A DNA stretch of 64,000 bases, from positions 1 through 64,000 of the forward strand of contig NZ_JACMYP010000009.1 of NCBI RefSeq assembly GCF_020889705.1, read 5' to 3'. This document shows positions 8,099 through 19,618 of this stretch, piece after piece. The first letter of the stretch is position 1, and every line of letters starts with the position of its first letter. Source of the stretch: Bradyrhizobium altum (GTDB lineage Bacteria; Pseudomonadota; Alphaproteobacteria; Rhizobiales; Xanthobacteraceae). Below the pieces are notes generated by a model. It was not told where the DNA came from and did not search any database. It was given only the letters and a program-made list of their open reading frames with translations. Position numbers and translations under genes: made by a program.

Positions 8099-9217
8099 AT
8101 GGGTCCGTTTCCGCACGATGCGCCGCCGGCCGAAATCAGCACTGAGAACCCGATGGGCACCGACGGCTTCGAGTTCGTCGAATATGCCCATCCCAACCCG
8201 GCGGAGCTGCATGCTTTGTTCAAGCTGATGGGCTTTGTCGCGGTCGCCCGCCACACCACCAAGAGGATCACGGTCTATCGCCAGGGCGACATCAACTATC
8301 TCGTCAATGAGGAGCCGGGCAGTCACGGCTTCAACTTCGTCGCCGCGCACGGTCCCTGCGCGCCGTCGATGGCGTTCCGCGTGGTCGATGCGAAGCACGC
8401 CTATGAGCGCGCGATCGCGCTCGGTGCGGAGCCGGCGGATGTGTCGTCCGCGGAGAAGACGCTGGATGTGCCCGCGATCAAGGGCATCGGCGGCAGCCTG
8501 CTGTATTTCGTCGACCGCTACGCCGCCAAGGGTTCGGCCTATGATGCCGAGTTCGAGTGGCTCGGAGAGGAGAATCCGCGTCCCGCGGGCTCGGGCCTTT
8601 ATTACGTCGATCACCTCACCCACAACGTCCATCGCGGCCGCATGGATGTCTGGACCGGCTTCTATGCGAAGCTGTTCAACTTCCGCCAGATCCGCTTCTT
8701 CGACATCGAGGGCCGCGCGTCCGGCCTGTTCTCCCGCGCGCTGACCAGCCCGGACGGCAAGATCCGGATTCCGATCAACGAGGATGCCGGCGATTCCGGG
8801 CAGATCGAGGAATATCTCAACATTTATCACGGCGAGGGCATCCAGCACATCGCCTGCGGCGCGCGCGACATCTACCGCACCGTGGAGACGCTGCGCGCGG
8901 ACGGCCTGCCGTTCATGCCGTCGCCGCCGGACACCTATTTCGAGCGGATCGATGCCCGCCTGCCGCAGCATGGCGAGGACCTGGCGCGGCTTAAGACCAA
9001 CGGCATCCTGATCGATGGCGAGGGCGTGGTCGACGGTGGCCAGACCAAGGTGCTGCTGCAGATCTTCTCGGCCAACGCGATCGGGCCGATCTTCTTCGAA
9101 TTCATCCAGCGCAAGGGCGACGACGGTTTTGGCGAAGGCAACTTCAAGGCGCTGTTCGAATCGATCGAGGAAGACCAGATCCGCCGCGGTGTGCTGAAGG
9201 TCGATCACGCGGCTTGA
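8099..9217 (+). CDS. hppD: 4-hydroxyphenylpyruvate dioxygenase
   Basis: A 372-residue enzyme converting 4-hydroxyphenylpyruvate to homogentisate. The iron ligands are visible in YYVDHLTHNV (His), GIQHIACG (His) and IFFEFIQRKGDDGFGEGNF (Glu), in the order of the bacterial HPPD family. The ATG at 8099 is preferred because an AGGGAG ribosome site precedes it and MGPFPHDAPP fits the family N-terminus; an in-frame ATG at 8057 would add 14 residues. It acts directly upstream of hmgA in the pathway. Confidence 0.96.
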   Translation: MGPFPHDAPPAEISTENPMGTDGFEFVEYAHPNPAELHALFKLMGFVAVARHTTKRITVYRQGDINYLVNEEPGSHGFNFVAAHGPCAPSMAFRVVDAKHAYERAIALGAEPADVSSAEKTLDVPAIKGIGGSLLYFVDRYAAKGSAYDAEFEWLGEENPRPAGSGLYYVDHLTHNVHRGRMDVWTGFYAKLFNFRQIRFFDIEGRASGLFSRALTSPDGKIRIPINEDAGDSGQIEEYLNIYHGEGIQHIACGARDIYRTVETLRADGLPFMPSPPDTYFERIDARLPQHGEDLARLKTNGILIDGEGVVDGGQTKVLLQIFSANAIGPIFFEFIQRKGDDGFGEGNFKALFESIEEDQIRRGVLKVDHAA

Positions 9218-9257
9218 AGCCGTCGTAGGGGGACCGCGCTGGCGCACAGCCAACAAG

Positions 9258-9396
9258 TGTCGTCCCGGCGAACGCCGGGACCCATGCCGCCGAGTCTATC
9301 GAGTATGCCGGATGGCGGTCCCGCGGAACGATCGTGCACCACAACGACATTCCGGGGTTATGGTCCCGGCTCGCGCTTCGCTTGGCCGGGACGACA
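9258..9396. repeat. Palindromic intergenic repeat, type D
   Basis: The left arm TGTCGTCCCGGCG at 9258 and the right arm GGCCGGGACGACA ending at 9396 are inverted, with internal GGGACCCATGC and TTATGGTCCC partners. It lies between the convergent hppD and racemase-type gene and may act as a shared terminator region. Confidence 0.7.
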
Positions 9397-9402
9397 GCGA
9401 GA

Positions 9403-10514
9403 CTATTTCCCCGCCTTCCACGCGCTCGTCACGTCACCGATGCTGGCCAGCTCCGGCTCGCGGATCGCCGACGGCGTGCGCGAGAAGCGCGGCGCGGGGG
9501 CGGGCTGGGTGACGCCGTGGCGCTCGACGAACACCTGGCGCGCGCCATGTGCGGATGATTAGGCGCTTCCTCCATGGTGAGGATCGGCGCGAAGCAGATG
9601 TCGGTGCCTTCCATGATTGTGCACCAGTCCGCGCGCGACTTGCTCTTGAACACCTTGGTCAGCTTCTCCTTCAGCGCCGGCCAGGCCTTGCGGTCCATCT
9701 GGGCGTCGAAGTCGGCCTCGGTCAGGTCGGCATGCTTGCGCAGCAGCGCATAGAACTGCGGTTCGATCGAGCCGATCGAGATGAAGTTGCCGCAGGAGCA
9801 TTCGTAGACGCCGTAGAAATGTGCGCCGCCGTCCAGGAAGTTCTGGTCGCGGCCGCCGCTCCAGCGGCCCTGTGCGCGCATGTCGTAGAACATCGACATC
9901 AGCGAGGCCGCGCCGTCGCACATCGCGGTATCGACCACCTGGCCCTTGCCGGACTTCTGCGCTTCCAGCAGCGCTGCGAGCACGCCGACCACGAGATAGA
10001 GCGCGCCGCCGCCGAAATCGCCGACCAGGTTGAGCGGCGGCACCGGCTTCTCCTTGGTGCCGATCGCAGCGAGTGCACCGGTGATCGAGATGTAGTTGAT
10101 GTCATGGCCGGCGGCGTTCGCCAGCGGGCCTTCCTGGCCCCAGCCGGTCATGCGGCCGAAGACCAGCCTCGGATTGCGCGCGAGCACGACGTCCGGGCCG
10201 AGACCGAGGCGCTCCATCACGCCGGGGCGGAAGCCTTCGATCAGTGCATCGGCATGGCTGAGCAGGTCGAGCACTTCAGCAATCGCCGCCTTGTTCTTGA
10301 GGTCGAGCTCGATGACCTTGCGGCCACGGGTTGCCACCGCCTTCAAATTCTTGCCGGCGCCGACCCGATCAAGGGTGATGACCTCGGCACCCATGTCGGC
10401 GAGCAGCATGCAGGCGAACGGGCCGGGGCCGATGCCGGCGAATTCGACGATGCGGAAGCCGGCGAGCGGGCCCGAGGTGCGAGCGGCGGTTTGGGAGGCG
10501 GGTTTATCGAGCAC
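9403..10514 (-). pseudogene. Alpha-methylacyl-CoA racemase / CoA-transferase family III, frameshifted
   Basis: It encodes a CaiB/BaiF-family protein closest to alpha-methylacyl-CoA racemase. It has [21 protein letters not shown], the catalytic-loop [17 protein letters not shown] (His/Asp) and [14 protein letters not shown] (Asp). The frame is good from 10514 to about 9545, then turns into a low-complexity Ser/Arg/Pro tail. In the next frame the expected C-terminus continues ([18 protein letters not shown] and on) to a stop at 9403. One base appears missing in the GCGCGCG run near 9538-9546. Restoring it gives 370 residues, the family length. It could be a sequencing error or a real lesion. 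Confidence 0.8.
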
Positions 10515-10763
10515 GTTGTTATCCGTTCGTTGTGGGGCGTTAAGCGGCTGAGGTGTTTGCGGCTGACTTGGCGCCGAATGTCCTGCGTTCCCCCAGCCGT
10601 CCGTGGGACGGTATTTTTAATTAGCTGATTAGCTAAATTGTCTCGCCGAACGCGCGATGAGGCAAGCCTCTTTTGCCCCGAAGCGCCGGTAAAACGAGGC
10701 GCCGGTAAAACGCGAACGGCGCGCATCGCTGCGCGCCGCCGCTCGACTTGTGTTTAGGCGCTA
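10515..10763. other. Intergenic region with tandem repeat and hairpin
   Basis: It contains a short tandem repeat of GGCGCCGGTAAAACG (near 10681-10712). A perfect 8-bp stem follows at 10718-10725 and 10730-10737 with a TCGC loop, which on the minus strand lies just downstream of coxM and is followed by GTTTTACC. It may end the coxSLM transcript, but the T-run is weak. AT-rich sequence near 10615-10640 may hold the promoter of the racemase-type gene. Confidence 0.4.
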
Positions 10764-11564
10764 TCAGCCGGCGGCAGTCACCGCCCGCTGTCCCATCACC
10801 TTCACCAGATTCGCGCGGTAGTCCGCCGAGCCGTGGATGTCGGCGAGCAGGCCGCTCGCCGCGATCGTGACGCTGTCGAGTGCCGAAGCCGCCCAGTTCG
10901 CCTTCAGCGCCTGCTCGATCGGCCCCACCCGCATGACGCCGCTTTGCGATGCACCGGTCGCGGTGACGCGGACGTCACCCGACTTGGTCTTGGCGACGAA
11001 CACGCCAGTCAGGGCGAAGCGCGAGGCCGGGTTCGGAAACTTGGCATAACCCGCCTTGGCCGGGATCGGGAACGCGACCTGCGTGATGATCTCACCATCC
11101 TCGAGTGCCGTCGTGAACAGGCCCTTGAAGAAATCATCCGCCGTGATCGACCGCTTGTTGGTCTTGATCGTCGCGCCGAGTGCCAGCACCGCCGCCGGAT
11201 AGTCCGCCGCCGGATCGTTGTTGGCGAGCGAGCCGCCGATCGTGCCGCGATAGCGCACGGCGGGATCGCCGATCATCGACGCCAGATTGGCAAGCGCCGG
11301 GATCGCCTTCTGCACGGCGTCGCTTTGCGCCACGTCATAATGCGTGGTCGCGGCCTTGATGGTGACGGTGTCGCCGGACACGTCGATGCCGACCATGTCC
11401 TTGATCTTGGCGACGTCGATCACGTCGGATGGCGCCGCAAGGCGCTGCTTCATCACGGGGAGCAAGGTCTGTCCGCCGGACAGGAACTTGGACTCCGCGC
11501 CCCTGCCGAATTGCGCCACGGCATCGTCGATCGAGGAAGCGCGGTGATAATTTGTCTCGTACAT
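10764..11564 (-). CDS. coxM: Molybdenum hydroxylase FAD-binding (medium) subunit, CoxM-like
   Basis: A 266-residue FAD subunit of a xanthine dehydrogenase/CO-dehydrogenase-type enzyme. FLSGGQTLLPVMKQRL near residue 27 and YRGTIGGSLANNDPAADYPA near residue 104 are the FAD-binding motifs of this family. It follows the large-subunit gene by 13 bp and completes a coxS-coxL-coxM order. The physiological substrate is unknown; the large subunit lacks the signature of a true CO dehydrogenase. Confidence 0.9.
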   Translation of the reverse strand: MYETNYHRASSIDDAVAQFGRGAESKFLSGGQTLLPVMKQRLAAPSDVIDVAKIKDMVGIDVSGDTVTIKAATTHYDVAQSDAVQKAIPALANLASMIGDPAVRYRGTIGGSLANNDPAADYPAAVLALGATIKTNKRSITADDFFKGLFTTALEDGEIITQVAFPIPAKAGYAKFPNPASRFALTGVFVAKTKSGDVRVTATGASQSGVMRVGPIEQALKANWAASALDSVTIAASGLLADIHGSADYRANLVKVMGQRAVTAAG

Positions 11565-11577
11565 GGCTCTTCCTCCC

Positions 11578-13916
<2,339 letters not shown>

Positions 13917-14006
13917 AGTCTAGTCCTCCCGACGGAGATTCGATTTGCCGCCGTTTCCATCGAGACCGGCGGTGATGAGCTTGATCGTGTGTACTGCGTG
14001 GGCCGG

Positions 14007-14492
<486 letters not shown>

Positions 14493-14896
14493 GCGTTTCT
14501 CCCAATAGCTTCGTTATGGGCCCAGTAGACCACGCTTCATATGGGACGTAACCGCGATCAAAGTCGTAGGTGCGGCCCTGTCGTGAAGGCGCCGGGCTGT
14601 ACTTCCGATCCTAGCAGGCAGCCGTTCAATGGGCAATTTGCAAGCTGCCGGGAGCATGCTCCGGCGCGATGAAATCACCCCGCAGTGCAAGCGGTTTTCG
14701 GCAGATCAATGCTGCCTGCGGCGCGCCAAAATCGCCGCCGCGATTGCTACTACCTTCCGCCTATAACGACGCAAAAGCGTTGCTGTCATCTTCATCGCCG
14801 ACGCAGCGACAGAAGATCGCTGGTTCATGAAATTGGGTATCGATCCGCGCGCGCGATGCATCCATCGCGGCAACGAAACCATATTGGAGGAAGCCA
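14493..14896. other. Divergent intergenic region coxS / PQQ dehydrogenase
   Basis: 404 bp without a convincing gene. It holds a perfect 12-bp palindrome GGAGCATGCTCC at 14651-14662 and AT-richer sequence near 14745-14800. The dehydrogenase ribosome site GGAGGA lies at 14885. The palindrome is a possible operator; nothing else was recognised. Confidence 0.4.
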
Positions 14897-16612
14897 ATGA
14901 AGCTGAGGAGCGGGATTTTCTTTGCCGGTGTGTCGCTGGTCGCCATGGTGATGGCAAGCATTGGCGCGTCGAAAGCCAATGATTCCGTCGTGAACGCGGC
15001 GTCCGATCCGAACGGATGGGCGATCGCCGGCCACGACTACGGCAATACGCGCTTCAGCCCCCTGAAGCAGATCAATTCCGAGAATGCCGGTAAGCTGCAG
15101 CTGGTCTATTCGCTGTCGCTGGCCTCGCTGCGCTCCAACGAGTCTTCGCCGCTGGTGATCGGCAAGACGCTGTATGTGTCGACGTCCTGGGGTCCGAAAT
15201 ACGTCTATGCGATCGATGCCGCGACCGGCGCGCGCAAATGGACCTGGCAGCCGGATATTCCTGACGATGTGCTGCAATACGCCTGCTGCGACGTCAATAA
15301 CCGCGGCGTGTCCTATGCCGACGGCAAGATCTTCGTCGGCCGGCTCGACGGCAAGCTGACCGCGCTCGATGCCGAGACCGGCAAGGAGCTCTGGACCTCG
15401 ACGGTCGTCGACTACAAGCAGGGCTCAGTCATCACCTCGCCGCCGCTCATCGTCCGCGACAAGGTCATCACCGGCTTCGGCGGCGGCGAATACGGCGTCC
15501 GCGGCTCGCTGCAGGCCTTCAACCTCAAGGACGGCAAGCTGCTCTGGCAGACCTTCACGGTGCCGGCGCCCGGCGAACCCGGCAGCGACACCTGGAAGGG
15601 CGACACCGGGCTGCATGGCGGCGGTGCCGCCTGGCTGGTCGGCTCCTACGACGCCAAGTCCGACACGGTCTACTGGGGTACCAGCAATCCGGGGCCGTGG
15701 AATACGGGCGTGCGCTCCACCGGCGACGGCAATTTCGGCAAGCTGACCAATCTCTACACGGCCTCGACGCTGGCGATCGATCCCAACACCGGCAAGATCA
15801 AGTGGCACATCCAGGGCACGCCGGCCGACGCCTGGGACTATGACGGCGTCAACGAGCTGCTGCTCGCCGACCTGAAGATCAAGGGCGCCGAAACACCCGT
15901 TCTGATGAAGGCGGACCGCAACGGCTTCTTCTTCGTGGCCAACCGCGAAACCGGCAAGGTGATCTCGGCCGAGAAGTACGTCTTCGCCAACTGGGCCAAG
16001 AAGTGGGACATCAACACGATGCGGGCGGAAGAGGATCCGGACAAGCGTCCGGGGCCCGGCCACCCCGCCAAGGACATCTGCCCGAACCTGATCGGCGGCA
16101 AGAACTGGCAGCCGATGTCGTTCAACCCGCAGACCGGCCTCGTCTACATCCCGAGCAACAATGTCTGCATGGATTGGTCGGTCAGTGACGTGAACTACAA
16201 GCGCGGCGTGTTCTATCTCGGCGCCGAATTCCCGACCAAGCCTGGTCCCGGCGGCTTCCTCGGCGAACTCGTGGCCTGGGATCCCGTGGCCAACAAGAAG
16301 GTGTGGAGCATCAAGGAAGACCTGCCCTTCAACGGCGGCACGCTGACGACCGGCGGCAATCTGGTGTTTTCAGGCAATCTGCACGGCGACTTCCGCGCCA
16401 TCGATGCCAAGAACGGCAAGGTGGTGTGGAGCAAGAACCTCGGCAGCGGCATCGGCGCCGGTCCGGTGACCTATTCGGTCGACGGCAAGCAATATGTCGC
16501 GATCGTGGTCGGACGCACTGCCGCGCTGCCGGCTTTCCTCGGTGACATCGGCAAGAAGATGGTCGCCGCGGCGCCCGAAGGCGGCTCGCTGTTCGTGTTC
16601 GCCCTGCAATAA
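14897..16612 (+). CDS. PQQ-dependent alcohol dehydrogenase, lanthanide-type (XoxF/PedH-like)
   Basis: A 571-residue periplasmic quinoprotein. A signal peptide covers about residues 1-27. Eight-bladed propeller tryptophan-docking repeats such as LTALDAETGKELW recur. The vicinal disulfide Cys130-Cys131 is in YACCDVNNRG. The catalytic segment DAWDYDGVNE has Asp314 followed two residues later by Asp316; in the XoxF literature this extra Asp marks rare-earth use, where calcium enzymes have Ala or Ser. It oxidises methanol or another alcohol and passes electrons to cytochrome c, here probably the fused domain of the next gene 20 bp downstream. The substrate cannot be read from sequence. Confidence 0.92.
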   Translation: MKLRSGIFFAGVSLVAMVMASIGASKANDSVVNAASDPNGWAIAGHDYGNTRFSPLKQINSENAGKLQLVYSLSLASLRSNESSPLVIGKTLYVSTSWGPKYVYAIDAATGARKWTWQPDIPDDVLQYACCDVNNRGVSYADGKIFVGRLDGKLTALDAETGKELWTSTVVDYKQGSVITSPPLIVRDKVITGFGGGEYGVRGSLQAFNLKDGKLLWQTFTVPAPGEPGSDTWKGDTGLHGGGAAWLVGSYDAKSDTVYWGTSNPGPWNTGVRSTGDGNFGKLTNLYTASTLAIDPNTGKIKWHIQGTPADAWDYDGVNELLLADLKIKGAETPVLMKADRNGFFFVANRETGKVISAEKYVFANWAKKWDINTMRAEEDPDKRPGPGHPAKDICPNLIGGKNWQPMSFNPQTGLVYIPSNNVCMDWSVSDVNYKRGVFYLGAEFPTKPGPGGFLGELVAWDPVANKKVWSIKEDLPFNGGTLTTGGNLVFSGNLHGDFRAIDAKNGKVVWSKNLGSGIGAGPVTYSVDGKQYVAIVVGRTAALPAFLGDIGKKMVAAAPEGGSLFVFALQ

Positions 16613-16632
16613 CGATCGTCAAGGAGGCAGCA

Positions 16633-17841
16633 TTGTCCCTGTCCTGCATCGCCCGAAACGAACTGCGCACCCCCTCGCGCAACACGCGGTTGGAACATGC
16701 AATCCGGACCGTGCTGCTCTCCGCCTTGCTTATGGTGCCGGCCCTCGCGGCCGGCGCCGACGAGACAAAACCGCCGCTGCGGCTTTGCGCCGACCCGACC
16801 AATCTGCCGTTCTCGAGCGACGACCCGGGCAAGCCCGGCCTCTATCTCGAGATCGGCCAAGCGGTGGCGCAGAAGCTCGGCCGCGCGGTGAGCACCAACT
16901 GGTACAAGTCCTATTTCGGCAAGCGCACCGTGCGGGAGACGCTGCTCGCCAAGCAGTGCGACGCCATGGTCGGCCTGCCCTTGATCGACGATTTCATGGG
17001 CCCGGCGGTGATTTTCTCCAAGCCGATCGCCCATGAAGGCTATGCGCTGGTCGGCGCCAGGGATCGCGCGCAGGATCGCAAGCTCGCCGGCATCGACGAC
17101 CTCAGGGGATTGCGGGTTGCGGTGCAATATCAATCGACGCCGCAGAACCTGCTGGCGATGCGCGACGATATCCAGAAGGTCACCGTGCTCAGCCCGGAGG
17201 AGGGCATGACGGCCCTCGAACAGGGCAAGGTCGACATCGCGTTCATCTGGGCGCCGGTGGCGGGCTGGCTCAACAAGACGACCTATGGTGACAAGTACCA
17301 GATCGTGTCGACCGAGGGCGACAGCCTGCTCTGGGCGACCGCGGTCGGCTTCGCCAAGGCCTCCGGCGCGCTGCGCGATGAGGTCGACGGCGTGCTGCCG
17401 TCGCTGCAGCCGGAGATTTCGGCCCTGTTTGCCAAATATGGTGTGCCGAACGGCGCTCCCGTGAAGTTTGGCCAAATGGCCCCGGCGACGATATCGTCCG
17501 TCGGGACAAGCGAGCCGGTCACGGTCGGGCAGGCGACGGCGGCCGAGAAGCCGGTGCAAACCGCCGCGGCTGCCGGGGACGCCAATGCGGGCCGGGAGGT
17601 GTTCAACGGAACCTGCGCCCATTGCCACGGTCCGGACGCGGTGCAGGCCGAGCGAAAGATCGACCTCAGGCTGCTCAAGAAGCGCTATGCTGATGACATG
17701 GAACAGACATTCTGGAAGACGGTCCATGACGGGCGGCCGGCCAAGGGCATGCCGGCCTGGAAGGACGTCTTCAGCGACGACGAGCTCAGAAACGTATATG
17801 CCTATCTGCAGAGTGTGCAGGATCCCGGCGGGTCGAACTAG
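16633..17841 (+). CDS. Fusion of XoxJ/MxaJ-like periplasmic binding protein and cytochrome c
   Basis: A 402-residue exported protein. The signal peptide lies near residues 22-42. Residues about 48-285 read as a quinoprotein-associated solute-binding domain (LRLCADPTNLPFSSDD, then KQCDAMVGLPLIDD). After a Pro/Ala linker comes a cytochrome c domain with CAHCH at 328-332 and an axial-Met candidate in KGMPAW. MxaJ/XoxJ and MxaG/XoxG are normally separate proteins beside PQQ dehydrogenases, so this joins the activator and electron-acceptor roles. The start is a TTG at 16633 with AAGGAGG five bases upstream. Its own gene follows the dehydrogenase directly. Confidence 0.88.
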   Translation: MSLSCIARNELRTPSRNTRLEHAIRTVLLSALLMVPALAAGADETKPPLRLCADPTNLPFSSDDPGKPGLYLEIGQAVAQKLGRAVSTNWYKSYFGKRTVRETLLAKQCDAMVGLPLIDDFMGPAVIFSKPIAHEGYALVGARDRAQDRKLAGIDDLRGLRVAVQYQSTPQNLLAMRDDIQKVTVLSPEEGMTALEQGKVDIAFIWAPVAGWLNKTTYGDKYQIVSTEGDSLLWATAVGFAKASGALRDEVDGVLPSLQPEISALFAKYGVPNGAPVKFGQMAPATISSVGTSEPVTVGQATAAEKPVQTAAAAGDANAGREVFNGTCAHCHGPDAVQAERKIDLRLLKKRYADDMEQTFWKTVHDGRPAKGMPAWKDVFSDDELRNVYAYLQSVQDPGGSN

Positions 17842-17860
17842 CTGCTGCGATCCGCAATAG

Positions 17861-17962
17861 AAGCGTTTTCGAGCGAAGTGGATACCGGTTCGCGTGAAGA
17901 AAACGCGTCAGAACATGAATCGAGTGCCCCGTTCCGATTCAATCGGAACGGAAAAAGGCTCG
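17861..17962. repeat. Rhizobial intergenic repeat, type E, copy 1
   Basis: Two hairpins follow each other. GCGTTTTC (17863) pairs with GAAAACGC (17898) around GAAGTGGATACCGGTTCGCG. Then CCGTTCCGATT pairs with AATCGGAACGG. An inverted copy lies at 19519-19612, so the two LuxR-type genes are bracketed. The repeat overlaps the upstream extension of the first regulator's open frame. Confidence 0.8.
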
Positions 17963-17980
17963 AGCAATGCGAGGGTCCTC

Positions 17981-18661
17981 ATGATGGGGTTCCTGATCAT
18001 CGACGATCACCCTCTGTTTGGGGAGGCGCTTGGCAACGCCATCCGCATCTCGCATCCCGATGCCCGGATCTATGAGGCCACCTCGATCAAGGGGGCCCTT
18101 GGCATCCTCGCCAGCGAGCCGAATATCGACCTCGCGCTGCTCGATCTGCTGCTGCCCGACGTCGTCGGCTTCTCCGGCTTCCAGAAGATCAGGGATCGCT
18201 ATCCGCGGCTGCCGATCGCCATCGTCTCCAGTGAAGAAGACAAGCACACCATCCGCGAGGCGCTGGAAATGGGTGCGGTCGGCTATCTGCCGAAATCGAC
18301 CTCGCTCGGCGAGCTCTCGCAGGCGATCGCACGCGTGCTGAGCGGATCGGTCTCGGCGCCGCGGGATTTCGTCGCGGTCGGCGCACTGGATCAGTCCGAG
18401 ACGGCGCGGACGCTGCGCGAGCGGATCCAGAAGCTGACGCCGCAGCAAATTCGCGTGTTGCATCTGATCATCCGCGGCCTGCAGAACCGCGAGATCGCCT
18501 CCGAGCTTAAGCTCGCGGAATCCACGGTGAAGGCACATGTCACCGAGATCCTGCGCAAGCTGAAGCTGTTCAGCCGCAACAAGGCGATCATCGAGCTCGG
18601 CAAGATTCCGCTCCCGGTTCCTGACGCCTGCGCGGGAGCGAAGGCAGAGAAGGCACCGTAG
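17981..18661 (+). CDS. LuxR/NarL-type response regulator (first of two)
   Basis: A 226-residue regulator with a receiver domain (FLIIDDHPLFGEAL; phospho-Asp in LALLDLLLPD; Lys in GYLPKSTS) and a C-terminal LuxR HTH (KLTPQQIRVLHLIIRGLQNR; KLAESTVKAHVTEILRKL). The start at ATG 17981 (or 17984) is chosen because GAGGG lies 5-8 bp upstream; the open frame begins at 17894, but those 29 residues come from the type E repeat. It follows the PQQ dehydrogenase genes and resembles the ExaE/AgmR/PedR regulators of PQQ alcohol dehydrogenases. Confidence 0.9.
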   Translation: MMGFLIIDDHPLFGEALGNAIRISHPDARIYEATSIKGALGILASEPNIDLALLDLLLPDVVGFSGFQKIRDRYPRLPIAIVSSEEDKHTIREALEMGAVGYLPKSTSLGELSQAIARVLSGSVSAPRDFVAVGALDQSETARTLRERIQKLTPQQIRVLHLIIRGLQNREIASELKLAESTVKAHVTEILRKLKLFSRNKAIIELGKIPLPVPDACAGAKAEKAP

Positions 18662-18779
18662 GCTTGCTGCACTGCGAGGCGGGCGCCTTGACTATCCGCC
18701 TATAGGCTGACGATCGGCTTTGAGATAACGTCGTGCGCACAATGGCTGTCATGAGCATCCAAGGGAGGACGGCGCAGCA

Positions 18780-19520
18780 TTGACCACGACCGCGCCCCTG
18801 GCGGACGAGCCGCCGCTCGACAAGGCGGGTGCGCCTCGACTGCTGATCGTCGAGGACCACCCGCTGTTCCGTGCCGCCCTGATCGGTGTGATCGGGGCCG
18901 AGTTTCCCGACGCCGAGGTGCTGCAGGCGACCTCGATCGATGGGGCGCTTGACGTGATCGCCGCGCGCGACGGCCTCGACCTGATCCTGCTCGATCTGTC
19001 GATGCCGGGAACCACGGGCCTGCTCGGTGCCTACCGGGTGCGGGCCGCGGCGCCGCGTAGCTCGCTCGTGATCGTGTCGGCGCATGACGATTCCCGGATC
19101 ATTGGCGGCGCCATCTCGCTCGGCATTTCCGGATTCATTCCGAAGTCGACGCCGAAGCTCGAGCTGGCGCGCCTGCTGCGCGGCATTCTCGAAGGCGAGG
19201 TGTGCCTGCCGACCCGTTTCCGCGATTCGGCCGCCGCACGGAAGGGGCAGGCCGACACCAAGCAACTGGTGCAGCAGCTTGGCCAGTTCACCGCGCAGCA
19301 GCTTCGCGTGCTCGACATGATCTGCCGCGGCCTGCAGAACAAGCACATCGCCTATCAGCTCGACATCTCGGTCACCACCGTGAAGGTGCACGTCTCGGAG
19401 ATCCTGCGGAAGCTCGGCGTGCGCAGCCGGACCGAGGCCATCATCGCGCTGTCGAAACTGGATTTCGGCAAGCACGACCATGCGCCGGTGACGGCTTCGC
19501 CGCCGTCGCATAGCGTCTAG
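18780..19520 (+). CDS. LuxR/NarL-type response regulator (second of two)
   Basis: A 246-residue paralogue of the preceding regulator. The receiver has RLLIVEDHPLFRAAL, the phospho-Asp in LILLDLSMPG and the Lys in GFIPKSTPK. The LuxR HTH has TAQQLRVLDMICRGLQNKHI and VTTVKVHVSEILRKLGV. The start is a TTG at 18780 with GGGAGGA about 11 bp upstream. The two genes lie in tandem 118 bp apart and face the sensor kinase. Both probably read out the histidine kinase and FIST protein next door and act on the alcohol dehydrogenase genes; that is inference. Confidence 0.9.
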   Translation: MTTTAPLADEPPLDKAGAPRLLIVEDHPLFRAALIGVIGAEFPDAEVLQATSIDGALDVIAARDGLDLILLDLSMPGTTGLLGAYRVRAAAPRSSLVIVSAHDDSRIIGGAISLGISGFIPKSTPKLELARLLRGILEGEVCLPTRFRDSAAARKGQADTKQLVQQLGQFTAQQLRVLDMICRGLQNKHIAYQLDISVTTVKVHVSEILRKLGVRSRTEAIIALSKLDFGKHDHAPVTASPPSHSV

Positions 19521-19612
19521 AGCCCCGTTCCGATGGAATCGGAACGGGGCTCTAGGTTTTTATCTTGACGCGTTTTCTTCACGCGAACCGGTATCCACTT
19601 CGCTTGAAAACG
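19519..19612. terminator. Bidirectional terminator within type E repeat, copy 2
   Basis: AGAGCCCCGTTCCGAT (19519-19534) pairs perfectly over 16 bp with 19538-19553, loop GGA, followed by AGGTTTTTATC, as in a rho-independent terminator on the plus strand. A second hairpin, GCGTTTTC / GAAAACGC, with the GAAGTGGATACC core follows in inverted orientation to copy 1. It separates the convergent second LuxR gene and the kinase gene and could stop both. Confidence 0.75.
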
Positions 19613-19618
19613 CTCTGA

